DNA of 64,000 nucleotides from Shewanella litorisediminis (GTDB lineage: Bacteria > Pseudomonadota > Gammaproteobacteria > Enterobacterales > Shewanellaceae), in assembly GCF_016834455.1 (NCBI RefSeq), contig NZ_CP069213.1, positions 1,240,501 through 1,304,500 on the forward strand, given 5' to 3'. The first letter of the stretch is position 1, and each line of letters starts with the position of its first letter. Under the pieces are notes generated by a model. The model searched no databases, was not told the DNA's origin, and saw nothing but the letters and a program-made list of their open reading frames with translations. Below, in pieces: positions 57,411 to 64,000 of this stretch. Both the position numbers and the translations under genes were made by a program.

Positions 57411-58137
57411 GGGGCACGCCAACCTTGGTGGGTTTGAGCTCGAGCACATGGGCCTTGCCGTCCTGAATGCACCAGAAGATGTCCAGGTCGTACAGGGCGA
57501 CCTGATACAACTTGGGATCCTCTTTGGCTTTTTTATAGGCCGGACGCGGGTCCTGGGCCAGCACTCCGTCAATCAGCGCCGCCAGATCCGGCCGCGTATC
57601 CCCCTGGCTGAGGGTGGCAATCTGCGCCGTGGCAAGCTCGCTGTAGCTCACGTCAATCAGTACCGGGGCGTCCTGTGCTATGCCGCCTTCGGCATCCACA
57701 ATGGCATCGGAGAAGGGAATGTAGGGCTTGATATCTATAATGGGAGTGCCATCAAGTAAATCCATACCGCTGATTTCAAGACACAATTTACCTTTACGTT
57801 TGACTATGCCATGCAGGCGCACCACCGACTGGCCTATGCCATTGGGGCGAAAGGTGGAGCGGGTGGCAAAGACGCCCAGTTTTTCATTGCCGCCAAGGCG
57901 CGGTGGCCGCACGGTATTTTTCCAGCCCTGGGCCAGGTTTTCATGGAAGCAAAACAGCAGCCACAGGTGGGAGTATTGCTCTAGCCCGCGCACTGTGTCG
58001 GGGTCGTTAAAGGGGGGTAACAGCTCCACAAACCCGTGGGCATTTACCAGCCCGGGCTGTCGTGGGATGCCGAATTTTTGCCGGTAAGGTGTATGGCAAA
58101 CAGCCACGGCCTGAATGGTATTTTCAAAGGCTTTCAT
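57400..58137 (-). CDS. trmO: tRNA (m6t6A37) methyltransferase TrmO
   Basis: Adds the N6-methyl to t6A37 of threonine tRNAs using SAM. Encodes 245 residues of the TsaA/YaeB family: AVCHTPYRQKFGIPRQPGLV at the start, YSHLWLLFCFHEN, and the SAM-binding beta-barrel motif GVFATRSTFRPNGIGQSVVRL. C-terminal extension DPRPAYKKAKEDPKLYQ. It starts three bases after the rcsF stop. Confidence 0.95.
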   Translation of the reverse strand: MKAFENTIQAVAVCHTPYRQKFGIPRQPGLVNAHGFVELLPPFNDPDTVRGLEQYSHLWLLFCFHENLAQGWKNTVRPPRLGGNEKLGVFATRSTFRPNGIGQSVVRLHGIVKRKGKLCLEISGMDLLDGTPIIDIKPYIPFSDAIVDAEGGIAQDAPVLIDVSYSELATAQIATLSQGDTRPDLAALIDGVLAQDPRPAYKKAKEDPKLYQVALYDLDIFWCIQDGKAHVLELKPTKVGVPHEG

Positions 58138-58140
58138 GGC

Positions 58141-58539
58141 TTAGTTTGCGGGCACAGCCTGACGAATGGCCTGTCCTACACAAAGACTGCGGGTTTCGCA
58201 GCCACCACCGGCCTCGGTGATGAGGGTGCAGTTTTTGATGATAAGACCGTTGGCGCCCTTATCGGCAGCCTTGCGTCTGGCATCGGTGCGGGCATCTGCC
58301 AGGGTTGCAGGTACGTCCTGTGGTGTTGCCTGGCAGGCTTCACCATCCACCAGACCCAGGATTTCATAACGTCCTGTGGGTTGGTTTTCGCCTTCAAAAA
58401 GCGTCACTTCACCGGCCTTGAAATACTCATTAAAGGCTTTGGGGTCTAAGTTGCTGGAAAACTGGTAATCAGAAGCACAGGCAGACATTAACAGGGCGAC
58501 CGCCAAGGCTGTGGCGGTTTTCAACGGGCGTGGGTTCAT
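58141..58539 (-). CDS. rcsF: Rcs stress-sensor lipoprotein RcsF
   Basis: Outer-membrane lipoprotein that detects envelope damage and activates the Rcs phosphorelay. Encodes 132 residues from the ATG at 58539; signal peptide with lipobox MSAC. Four cysteines in the mature domain (GEACQATP, IKNCTLI, GGGCETRSLC) match the two disulfides required in E. coli RcsF. No other Rcs genes lie in the window. It is the first gene of the set rcsF-trmO-acetyltransferase-GGDEF, as rcsF precedes trmO (yaeB) in E. coli. Confidence 0.9.
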   Translation of the reverse strand: MNPRPLKTATALAVALLMSACASDYQFSSNLDPKAFNEYFKAGEVTLFEGENQPTGRYEILGLVDGEACQATPQDVPATLADARTDARRKAADKGANGLIIKNCTLITEAGGGCETRSLCVGQAIRQAVPAN

Positions 58540-58599
58540 GATGGGATCCTTTCGGGAGCGGGGCGGGGACATTCCTGCCCCGCCTTGAATGGCAAAATT

Positions 58600-59859
58600 C
58601 TATCGCTTCAGATACTTTTGATAAAGCTGATCGGCGCGGGTTTTCAGGGTTATCTCACGGCCATCGATAAATACCCGCTCAATACGGCTGCTGAGGGGGT
58701 CGAGAATATCACCGGCCGACAGCACCAGATTGGCTCTGTAACCCACTTCGATGGCGCCCATATCGGAGACCCCAAGAATACGGGCGGCGTTGAGGGTTAC
58801 CGCTTTGAGCGCGGCCTCTTTCGACAAGCCATGGGCGGCGGCGTAGCCGGCGGCATAGGGCAGGTTGCGTGCATCCCAATCGCCGCTGTAGCCAATGGCA
58901 AAATCGATACCTGCATTCGCCAGGCGGGCCGGAATGCTGAAGGCTTCGTCGATATTGTCATCCCGGTATCTGGGCAGACTGAATACCGAAGGGTACACCA
59001 CGGCAACGCCTGCGGCCTTAATGGCATCGCCGTGGTGCCAGGCCTCATAACCACCCACCAACACGGCTTTGAGTCGATACTTTTCGATAAAGGCGAGCAC
59101 TTCGCCGATGGCGCCTGCGGTATTGGCATGGAGGAACAGCTTTGCTTCGCCGCTGAAAAGCGGTGCCATGGCCTCAAAGCGCCTGTGGGTGAGGCCGGGC
59201 TCAGCGGCTTTGCGCGCGACAAAGGCGCGGGCCTGGGTGAAGAGGGTATCGATTTGCGCCAGGGCTTCGCTGTGGCTGGTAAGCGCCTTGGTGCGCTCCT
59301 CTTCTTTCACCGGCAGATTACCCAGCTCCGGCCAGTAAAGGTGCAGTGCTTTGGGCGTATTGACCAAGGCATCTTCCACTGTCCAGCTGTCGAGATTCAC
59401 CAGGGCGCTTTGCCCGGCAAGCAGCTCACCACGGGGCACGATTTGCGCGTGTGTGATGCCGTTTTTGCGCAGGGTAGGAATTATCTCGGAGTCAGGATTA
59501 AACACCGCCGAAGCCTTAAGCTCGGCATTGTTCAGCCCCACGTCATAGGTGTCCACAGTGGGGCGCACCATCTCAATCTCTACCATACCCACCTGGGTAT
59601 CCAGGGCAATCAGTCCGGGATAGAGGTGTTTGCCGGTGGCGTCTATCACTCTGGCATCGGCTGCCTGAACTTGCTCGCCCATGGCCTTGATGCGGCCGTT
59701 CTCCACCAACACGTTGGTGTTTTCAAGCACCCCATTCGATGCGGTATGCACTGTGGCGTGGGTAAACAGGATGGCTTGCTGCTGCGCCGTGCCCGGCACC
59801 ATATCGTGGGCCAGGGTGCAGAAGCTTGTCAGGAGCAGGGATAGGGTCAGGATTCTCAT
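58600..59859 (-). CDS. Exported amidohydrolase-family protein lacking the HxH metal motif
   Basis: Encodes 419 residues with a Sec signal peptide (MRILTLSLLLTSFCTLAHD). The overall amidohydrolase shape is present (beta sandwich ILFTHATVHTASNGVLENTNVLVENGRIKAMGE, then C-terminal VTLNAARILGVSDMGAIEVGYRANLVL), but PGxIDxHTH is replaced by PGLIALDTQ (Asp87, Gln89). The metal-binding histidines are thus missing and activity is doubtful. Its start overlaps the stop of the upstream 1016-residue gene by one base (TAATG), so the two are coupled and may form a complex. Confidence 0.87.
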   Translation of the reverse strand: MRILTLSLLLTSFCTLAHDMVPGTAQQQAILFTHATVHTASNGVLENTNVLVENGRIKAMGEQVQAADARVIDATGKHLYPGLIALDTQVGMVEIEMVRPTVDTYDVGLNNAELKASAVFNPDSEIIPTLRKNGITHAQIVPRGELLAGQSALVNLDSWTVEDALVNTPKALHLYWPELGNLPVKEEERTKALTSHSEALAQIDTLFTQARAFVARKAAEPGLTHRRFEAMAPLFSGEAKLFLHANTAGAIGEVLAFIEKYRLKAVLVGGYEAWHHGDAIKAAGVAVVYPSVFSLPRYRDDNIDEAFSIPARLANAGIDFAIGYSGDWDARNLPYAAGYAAAHGLSKEAALKAVTLNAARILGVSDMGAIEVGYRANLVLSAGDILDPLSSRIERVFIDGREITLKTRADQLYQKYLKR

Positions 59860-62800
59860 TAGTGTGCTCCTTGATGCTGATGTTGGGCACCCTGATAAGT
59901 GGCGCGGGTACCAAAGGCGATATAGTGGCTATCGCAATGCCATAAAGGCTCTTGTTTTTGTTCTGGCTGTTCACCGGCCTTTTCAGATTCATCCAGTGAC
60001 AGAATTTTTGCCACCAGCGCCTCGCGTTCGCTCGCCTGGGCTGCCTGCATTTGTTTGTCGGTTTCCCTGTCGTAGAAGCGCTTGCCATCAATCCACACGG
60101 CTTCTGTGCGGGCGTAGACAGACAGCGGATTGGTGTCCCAGAGTACCAGATCGGCCACCTTGCCCTCCTTGAGTGACCCGGTATCTTTATCAATACCCAG
60201 TTGCCTGGCGGGGTTAATGGTGATCATCTTCCAGGCATCTTCGGCAGACATGTCGCAGTACATCATCGACTTGGCCGCTTCCTGATTGAGACGGCGCTGC
60301 ATCTCAAAGCTGTCGGAATTGAGGCTGGTCAGTACCCCGGCCTGATGCATCAGACAGGCGTTCTGCACTATGGCGTCGTACACCTCAAACTTATAGGCCC
60401 ACCAATCGGAGAAGGTGGAAGCGCCGGCGCCATGGGCGGCGAGTTCTTTGGCCACCTTGTACCCTTCGAGCACATGGGTAAAGGCCTTCACCTTAAAGCC
60501 GTAGGTTTCGGCGAGCCGAAGGAACATCAGGATCTCTGACTGTACGTAGGAGTGAATATGGACGTCGCGCTCTTTGTCCAGCACCTCTGCCACCGCCTCG
60601 AGTCTGAGATTGGGTCGGGGGCTGACACGCTCGGCCCGGCGGCGTTTATCCAGGGCATTGTAGGCCTTGATATCGCGCTGGTATTCACGGGCGGCATCGA
60701 AGGCATCGGCCATCACAGACTCAACGCCCATACGACTTTGGGGGAAACGTATGGTGAAGTCATCTCCCCAGTTGCTCTGTTTGACGTTTTCACCGAGGGC
60801 GAACTTGATGCTGGCCGGGGCTCCCTGATACTTAAGGCCTTCGGCATTCACCCCCCAACGCAGTTTAATCAACTGACTCTGACCCCCAATGGGATTGGCG
60901 CTGCCGTGAAGGAGCTGAGCAGTAGTCACGCCCCCTGCGAGGGAGCGGTAAAGCGACACGTCTTCAGGGTCAAGGACATCGCCGATACGGACTTCTGAGG
61001 TGACCGCATCTGTGCCTTCGTTGGTGCCGCCATTGAGGGCAATATGCGAGTGCTCATCCACGATACCGGCTGTCACATGTTTGCCTGTGCCGTCGATGCG
61101 CTGGTAGCCTGGGGGCGTCATCAAGTCAGTGCCGATGGAAAGGATTTTGCCCTTGCTGATGATGATATCGGCGTTTTCAAGCACGCCCTGTGACTCAGAG
61201 GTCCAGACTGTTGCCCCCTGAATATGTACCTTGTCTTGCTCGGGTAAAGACTCTCGGCCAAAGGCCACGTTGGGGGAGGTGAGTTTACCCACGTAGCTAA
61301 TGGACTCGGATGCTGCTGGCGTGTTGTCGGCGCGACTTTCGTTATCTACTTTTTTCAGCGTCAACGGGGTCTGGGTGCCATCGCCGCTATAGGCAACAGC
61401 CTTCAGCGCAGGTAAATCCAGAGTGAGTCTGGGCTTGCCTTCAAATCCGGGCAGTTCGATGCGGGTATTGAGCTCAGTTCCGGTGCCTGTTAATGGCGCG
61501 GACTTGTCCTCGACCTTGAGTTTCAGCCCTTGCTCATAGGTGACCTCGAGCGGCACCGCTTGGTCGTTGATGGTCACTGTGTAACTGCCGGTAACGGCGA
61601 GCTGCTCCCGCGGGATGATGACTTTTTCCTGCCCCTGCAAAAACACGCTCACCAGCTTTCCGTCGCTGAAGGGATTGCCCTGATAAATGGCAAGATCTGC
61701 CACAAAACCCGGGCTCAGCTTACCGGCTGTGTCGGCGACACCGGCAATGGTGGCTGCCTGGGTGGTAAGTGCCGCCAGTGCGGTTTGTTCACTCAGACCG
61801 GCTTTAATGGCTTTTTGCAATCGTGGCCAGAAATCTTTTTTGTCTTCGATACCATGAAGGGTCAGCGCAAAGCCAATACCGGCTTGCTCCAGGGCCTGGC
61901 CGTTACCGGCGGCTCTTTCCCAGTGGCGTAAATCTGCCAGTTTAAGCTGATATTCTGTTCCGGGCTGGCTGACATCCGGTGCTGCCGGAAAGTTGAGTGG
62001 CAATATCAGCGGGTAACCTTTTGCTTTTATTTCATCAATCCGGGCATATTCACGGCCATTTCCCAATAAAGCGCCTTTTAACTTGAATTCACTCATTAAA
62101 CCCGATGCGCGCTGCTGATTATTCAGATCGGGCGTATCAAAAACGAAATAATGCTCCTGGGTATTGCCAAGCCCCTGCAGGGCTGCGTTGAATTCCAGCT
62201 GACCCGGGGTGGCCGCAGCTGAGAGTTTACTGCGATTTTCACTATACCAGGCCGCATCCATCAGGGTTTGGCGGATAAGCGCGATGGCGCCCATCAGTGA
62301 GCTTGGATAATCCTGAGTAGAGCTGCCTTTATCGAACGAGAGATAATGGTTGGCCTGGGCGCGATACACCAGGTCGTTGGCAATTTTATCGGCCAGAGAA
62401 ACATGGACGCCCTGGCCACGGAAAATCCCGTCTAATTTGGCCGACTGCACGCTGGTAAAGCCATTATTTATCCAGCTTGATGCGGCATCCTTATCGGGGG
62501 CGAAAAAGTGGGCCCATTGTTTCTCAGCGTGCACTGCACCATTGGCAGCATTCCCCCCAATACGTTTTATTTCGTATACCGGTGTACTTTTGGTTTCGGT
62601 GGGATACTCAAAGCTAATGCCATATTGGGTAAAGGGGTCGATAAATCCGGGATAGATATCCAAGCCGGCCATTTCTACAATCCGTGCTCCAGCAGGAATG
62701 TCGTTTCCGGTCAGTACCCCTTTAATACGGTTGCCTTCAATCAGCAATGTACCCTTTTCCAGGGTTTGCCCCGGCGCCAGGTGTAATTTGGCGCCCTGCA

Positions 62801-62909
62801 GTGCAATCAGCGGAGTTGGGTCTGAGGTGAGTAATGTTTTTGCGTGGCTGCCAATGGGGAAAAGCGTCAAACCTATCAGCAGCATTGCCAAATTATTGTT
62901 ATTTATCAT
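59859..62909 (-). CDS. Exported double-domain amidohydrolase
   Basis: Encodes 1016 residues with a signal peptide (ending near IGSHAK). Two amidohydrolase modules are fused. The N-terminal one (about 30-430) has lost HxH (PGFIDPFTQ). The C-terminal one (about 560-940) keeps HSH at 620-622, His786 (VHIHSYVQ), His812 (FTHVLEG) and Asp866 (LNSDSF), so it should be an active metal-dependent hydrolase. A beta-rich segment links them (about 430-555). The C-terminus is His/Gln-rich (HQHQGAH). Substrate unknown; relatives are annotated as exported imidazolonepropionase-like or dipeptidase-like enzymes. Confidence 0.88.
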   Translation of the reverse strand: MINNNNLAMLLIGLTLFPIGSHAKTLLTSDPTPLIALQGAKLHLAPGQTLEKGTLLIEGNRIKGVLTGNDIPAGARIVEMAGLDIYPGFIDPFTQYGISFEYPTETKSTPVYEIKRIGGNAANGAVHAEKQWAHFFAPDKDAASSWINNGFTSVQSAKLDGIFRGQGVHVSLADKIANDLVYRAQANHYLSFDKGSSTQDYPSSLMGAIALIRQTLMDAAWYSENRSKLSAAATPGQLEFNAALQGLGNTQEHYFVFDTPDLNNQQRASGLMSEFKLKGALLGNGREYARIDEIKAKGYPLILPLNFPAAPDVSQPGTEYQLKLADLRHWERAAGNGQALEQAGIGFALTLHGIEDKKDFWPRLQKAIKAGLSEQTALAALTTQAATIAGVADTAGKLSPGFVADLAIYQGNPFSDGKLVSVFLQGQEKVIIPREQLAVTGSYTVTINDQAVPLEVTYEQGLKLKVEDKSAPLTGTGTELNTRIELPGFEGKPRLTLDLPALKAVAYSGDGTQTPLTLKKVDNESRADNTPAASESISYVGKLTSPNVAFGRESLPEQDKVHIQGATVWTSESQGVLENADIIISKGKILSIGTDLMTPPGYQRIDGTGKHVTAGIVDEHSHIALNGGTNEGTDAVTSEVRIGDVLDPEDVSLYRSLAGGVTTAQLLHGSANPIGGQSQLIKLRWGVNAEGLKYQGAPASIKFALGENVKQSNWGDDFTIRFPQSRMGVESVMADAFDAAREYQRDIKAYNALDKRRRAERVSPRPNLRLEAVAEVLDKERDVHIHSYVQSEILMFLRLAETYGFKVKAFTHVLEGYKVAKELAAHGAGASTFSDWWAYKFEVYDAIVQNACLMHQAGVLTSLNSDSFEMQRRLNQEAAKSMMYCDMSAEDAWKMITINPARQLGIDKDTGSLKEGKVADLVLWDTNPLSVYARTEAVWIDGKRFYDRETDKQMQAAQASEREALVAKILSLDESEKAGEQPEQKQEPLWHCDSHYIAFGTRATYQGAQHQHQGAH

Positions 62910-63012
62910 TATGAAAGCGTCGCAGTTATTTTGGGCAAAAGTAACTGAGAGGTTAGCGGAATTCGTGGCAGAATGGCAGAACAGAAATGTAAAAAGGTTT
63001 TAGACAGAAATA

Positions 63013-63040
63013 AAAAAGGCCGATGTGTATCGGCCTTTTT
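63013..63040 (-). terminator. Terminator of the H-NS-family gene
   Basis: AAAAAGGCCGAT / ATCGGCCTTTTT with a GTGT loop, 14 bases past the stop on the minus strand. Confidence 0.88.
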
Positions 63041-63053
63041 ATTTGATGACGGC

Positions 63054-63446
63054 TTAGATAAGGAAGTCATCCATAGAAGCGCCACCTTCAATGGCGTTCT
63101 TGAATACGGTTGGCATACGGCCCTGACCGGTCCAGGTGATTTCTTCACCCTCTACCACAATCTTATATTTGGCAGGACGAGGAGCGCGCTTTTTGGCGGC
63201 AGGTTTGGCTGCAGTCACACCCAAATCTTCAACAGACAGACCAATTTCAGCCATCTGCTTGCGGATTTCTTCAATTTTGGCGATACGTTCTGCGTTGGCT
63301 TTCAATTCTTCTTCGGCTTCAGCTTCGCGCTCGACAATGATTTTTTCGAGTTTGGCGCCAAGATCACGCAGTTCATCCAAAGACAAATCTTTAACAGCTG
63401 CTTTCAGACGACGACCGTGGGTCAAAATTTCGAGGAATTCGCTCAT
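63054..63446 (-). CDS. hns: H-NS family nucleoid-associated protein
   Basis: Encodes 130 residues from the ATG at 63446; an in-frame extension to 63527 lies in AT-rich promoter DNA and is rejected. An N-terminal coiled coil for oligomerisation (EIRDLGAKLEKIIVEREAEAEEELKANAERIAKIEEIRKQ-like, about 20-70) and an Ala/Lys/Pro-rich linker lead to the C-terminal DNA-binding motif TWTGQGRMPTVF. It should bind AT-rich DNA and silence transferred genes. Whether it is the main H-NS or a StpA-like paralogue cannot be told. Confidence 0.92.
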   Translation of the reverse strand: MSEFLEILTHGRRLKAAVKDLSLDELRDLGAKLEKIIVEREAEAEEELKANAERIAKIEEIRKQMAEIGLSVEDLGVTAAKPAAKKRAPRPAKYKIVVEGEEITWTGQGRMPTVFKNAIEGGASMDDFLI

Positions 63447-64000
63447 GGTAAACTCGCTTCCCAATTTAAATAACAAGGTAATTTTTACATCGAAGGAAAT
63501 AATAGAAATAAATAATTCGATCTGCAATTAAAAAACCAAAATTATTAAGTGATAACTGTCAAAAGGATTATTTTTTGCTGCAAAATGCGTCTTTGGTCAA
63601 TCCGCAGCACGGTTTCACTTTGAAAACGGTCAGTTCGGGAACTCAGCTGACATCATGGTCCAACCAATATACTTATGGGTTATGAAGACGCTTTTATCAG
63701 AAAAGATAAGCTCCGATAACCCTAAAGTCGTATTGCACCAAAGCATGCGGGATAGTTGCCCAGTCAGAGGTTATTTCTCTTTTGTATTCATTACTCGACG
63801 TTTCACTGCACCATTGTCATAAAATTCAATTCCTCCCGGCATATTGTCCTATCTCAGTACTGCAGGCAGGACTCTGTGTGAGACCGAGCTATTGGGCACA
63901 TCACCTTTTGTTATATGGTTCGCACAACAGACGGTTGCCTCTCGCTTCAGTATCGGGCTGTCAAAGGTCCACGCCATGGACATTGTGGTTGATGCGACAG
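63447..64000. other. Non-coding region upstream of the H-NS-family gene, to the window edge
   Basis: About 550 bases. The part next to the hns-like gene (63447-63600) is AT-rich and must contain its promoter, but I cannot fix one. I see no RNA gene or repeat. The last bases contain an ATG (63976) that could begin a gene running out of the window, but too little is visible to call it. Confidence 0.5.

Noticed and set aside
58585..59844. 419-codon plus-strand open frame opposite the smaller amidohydrolase
   Set aside because: The minus-strand reading has a signal peptide, family blocks and a one-base overlap with its neighbour; the plus-strand protein has none.
63976..64000. ATG near the right edge as the start of another gene
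   Set aside because: Only eight codons are visible and no ribosome-binding site is convincing.

Overview
The window looks like chromosomal DNA of a marine gammaproteobacterium, most likely Shewanella. The evidence is an omega-3 polyunsaturated fatty acid (EPA-type) synthase locus (pfaA, pfaR, pfaE), Shewanella-type conserved proteins (DUF3549, DUF3301, DUF3718, DUF2789, DUF3192), and the gammaproteobacterial order map/rpsB-tsf-pyrH-frr-uppS-cdsA-dxr-rseP-bamA-skp-lpxD-fabZ-lpxA-lpxB-rnhB-dnaE. The genus is inferred from gene content alone. No phage, insertion sequence, tRNA, rRNA or CRISPR array was found.

Layout. 1-8.6 kb: the PUFA locus. pfaA (cut by the left edge) and its regulator pfaR read leftward with a 4-base overlap. 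A small lipoprotein, an EF-G-like GTPase and the phosphopantetheinyl transferase pfaE, which should activate the PfaA acyl carrier domains, read rightward. 8.6-13.2 kb: queF, syd and several small conserved genes. 13.2-14.55 kb: a non-coding stretch holding two tandem CsrB-type regulatory RNAs. Each has dozens of GGA motifs and its own terminator, and a 20-bp UvrY/GacA-type palindrome lies about 180 bp upstream of each inferred start. The flanking genes (syd on one side, yqcC-truC on the other) match the E. coli csrB neighbourhood. 14.5-25.7 kb: DUF3549/DUF3301, yqcC-truC, a flavodoxin, a PTS EIICB, purU, a DUF3718 protein, then dapD, glnD and map on the minus strand.

25.7-46.6 kb: a long rightward run for translation (rpsB, tsf, frr), UMP kinase, isoprenoid and phospholipid precursors (uppS, cdsA, dxr), envelope proteolysis and outer-membrane assembly (rseP, bamA, skp), lipid A and fatty acid steps (lpxD, fabZ, lpxA, lpxB), rnhB, dnaE and tilS. 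rpsB has a clear promoter and a structured leader, and hairpins between rpsB/tsf, tsf/pyrH and frr/uppS suggest graded expression. dnaE and tilS are adjacent, without the accA found between them in E. coli, and tilS carries an in-frame seven-copy 15-bp repeat.

46.6-64 kb: a head-to-head pair (a GNAT-cysteine peptidase fusion and a RimK-like ATP-grasp ligase) that looks like a peptide or protein modification system of unknown target. Then come a diguanylate cyclase, a Kef-type antiporter, a patatin-like lipase, proS, a minus-strand cluster rcsF-trmO-acetyltransferase-degenerate GGDEF protein, two exported amidohydrolase-family proteins, and an H-NS-family protein. The final 550 bases contain no gene I can support.

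The most interesting items are the duplicated CsrB locus with its conserved promoter geometry, the GNAT/C39-ATP-grasp pair, the repeat-bearing tilS, and the amidohydrolase pair in which two of three catalytic modules have lost their metal-binding HxH motif.
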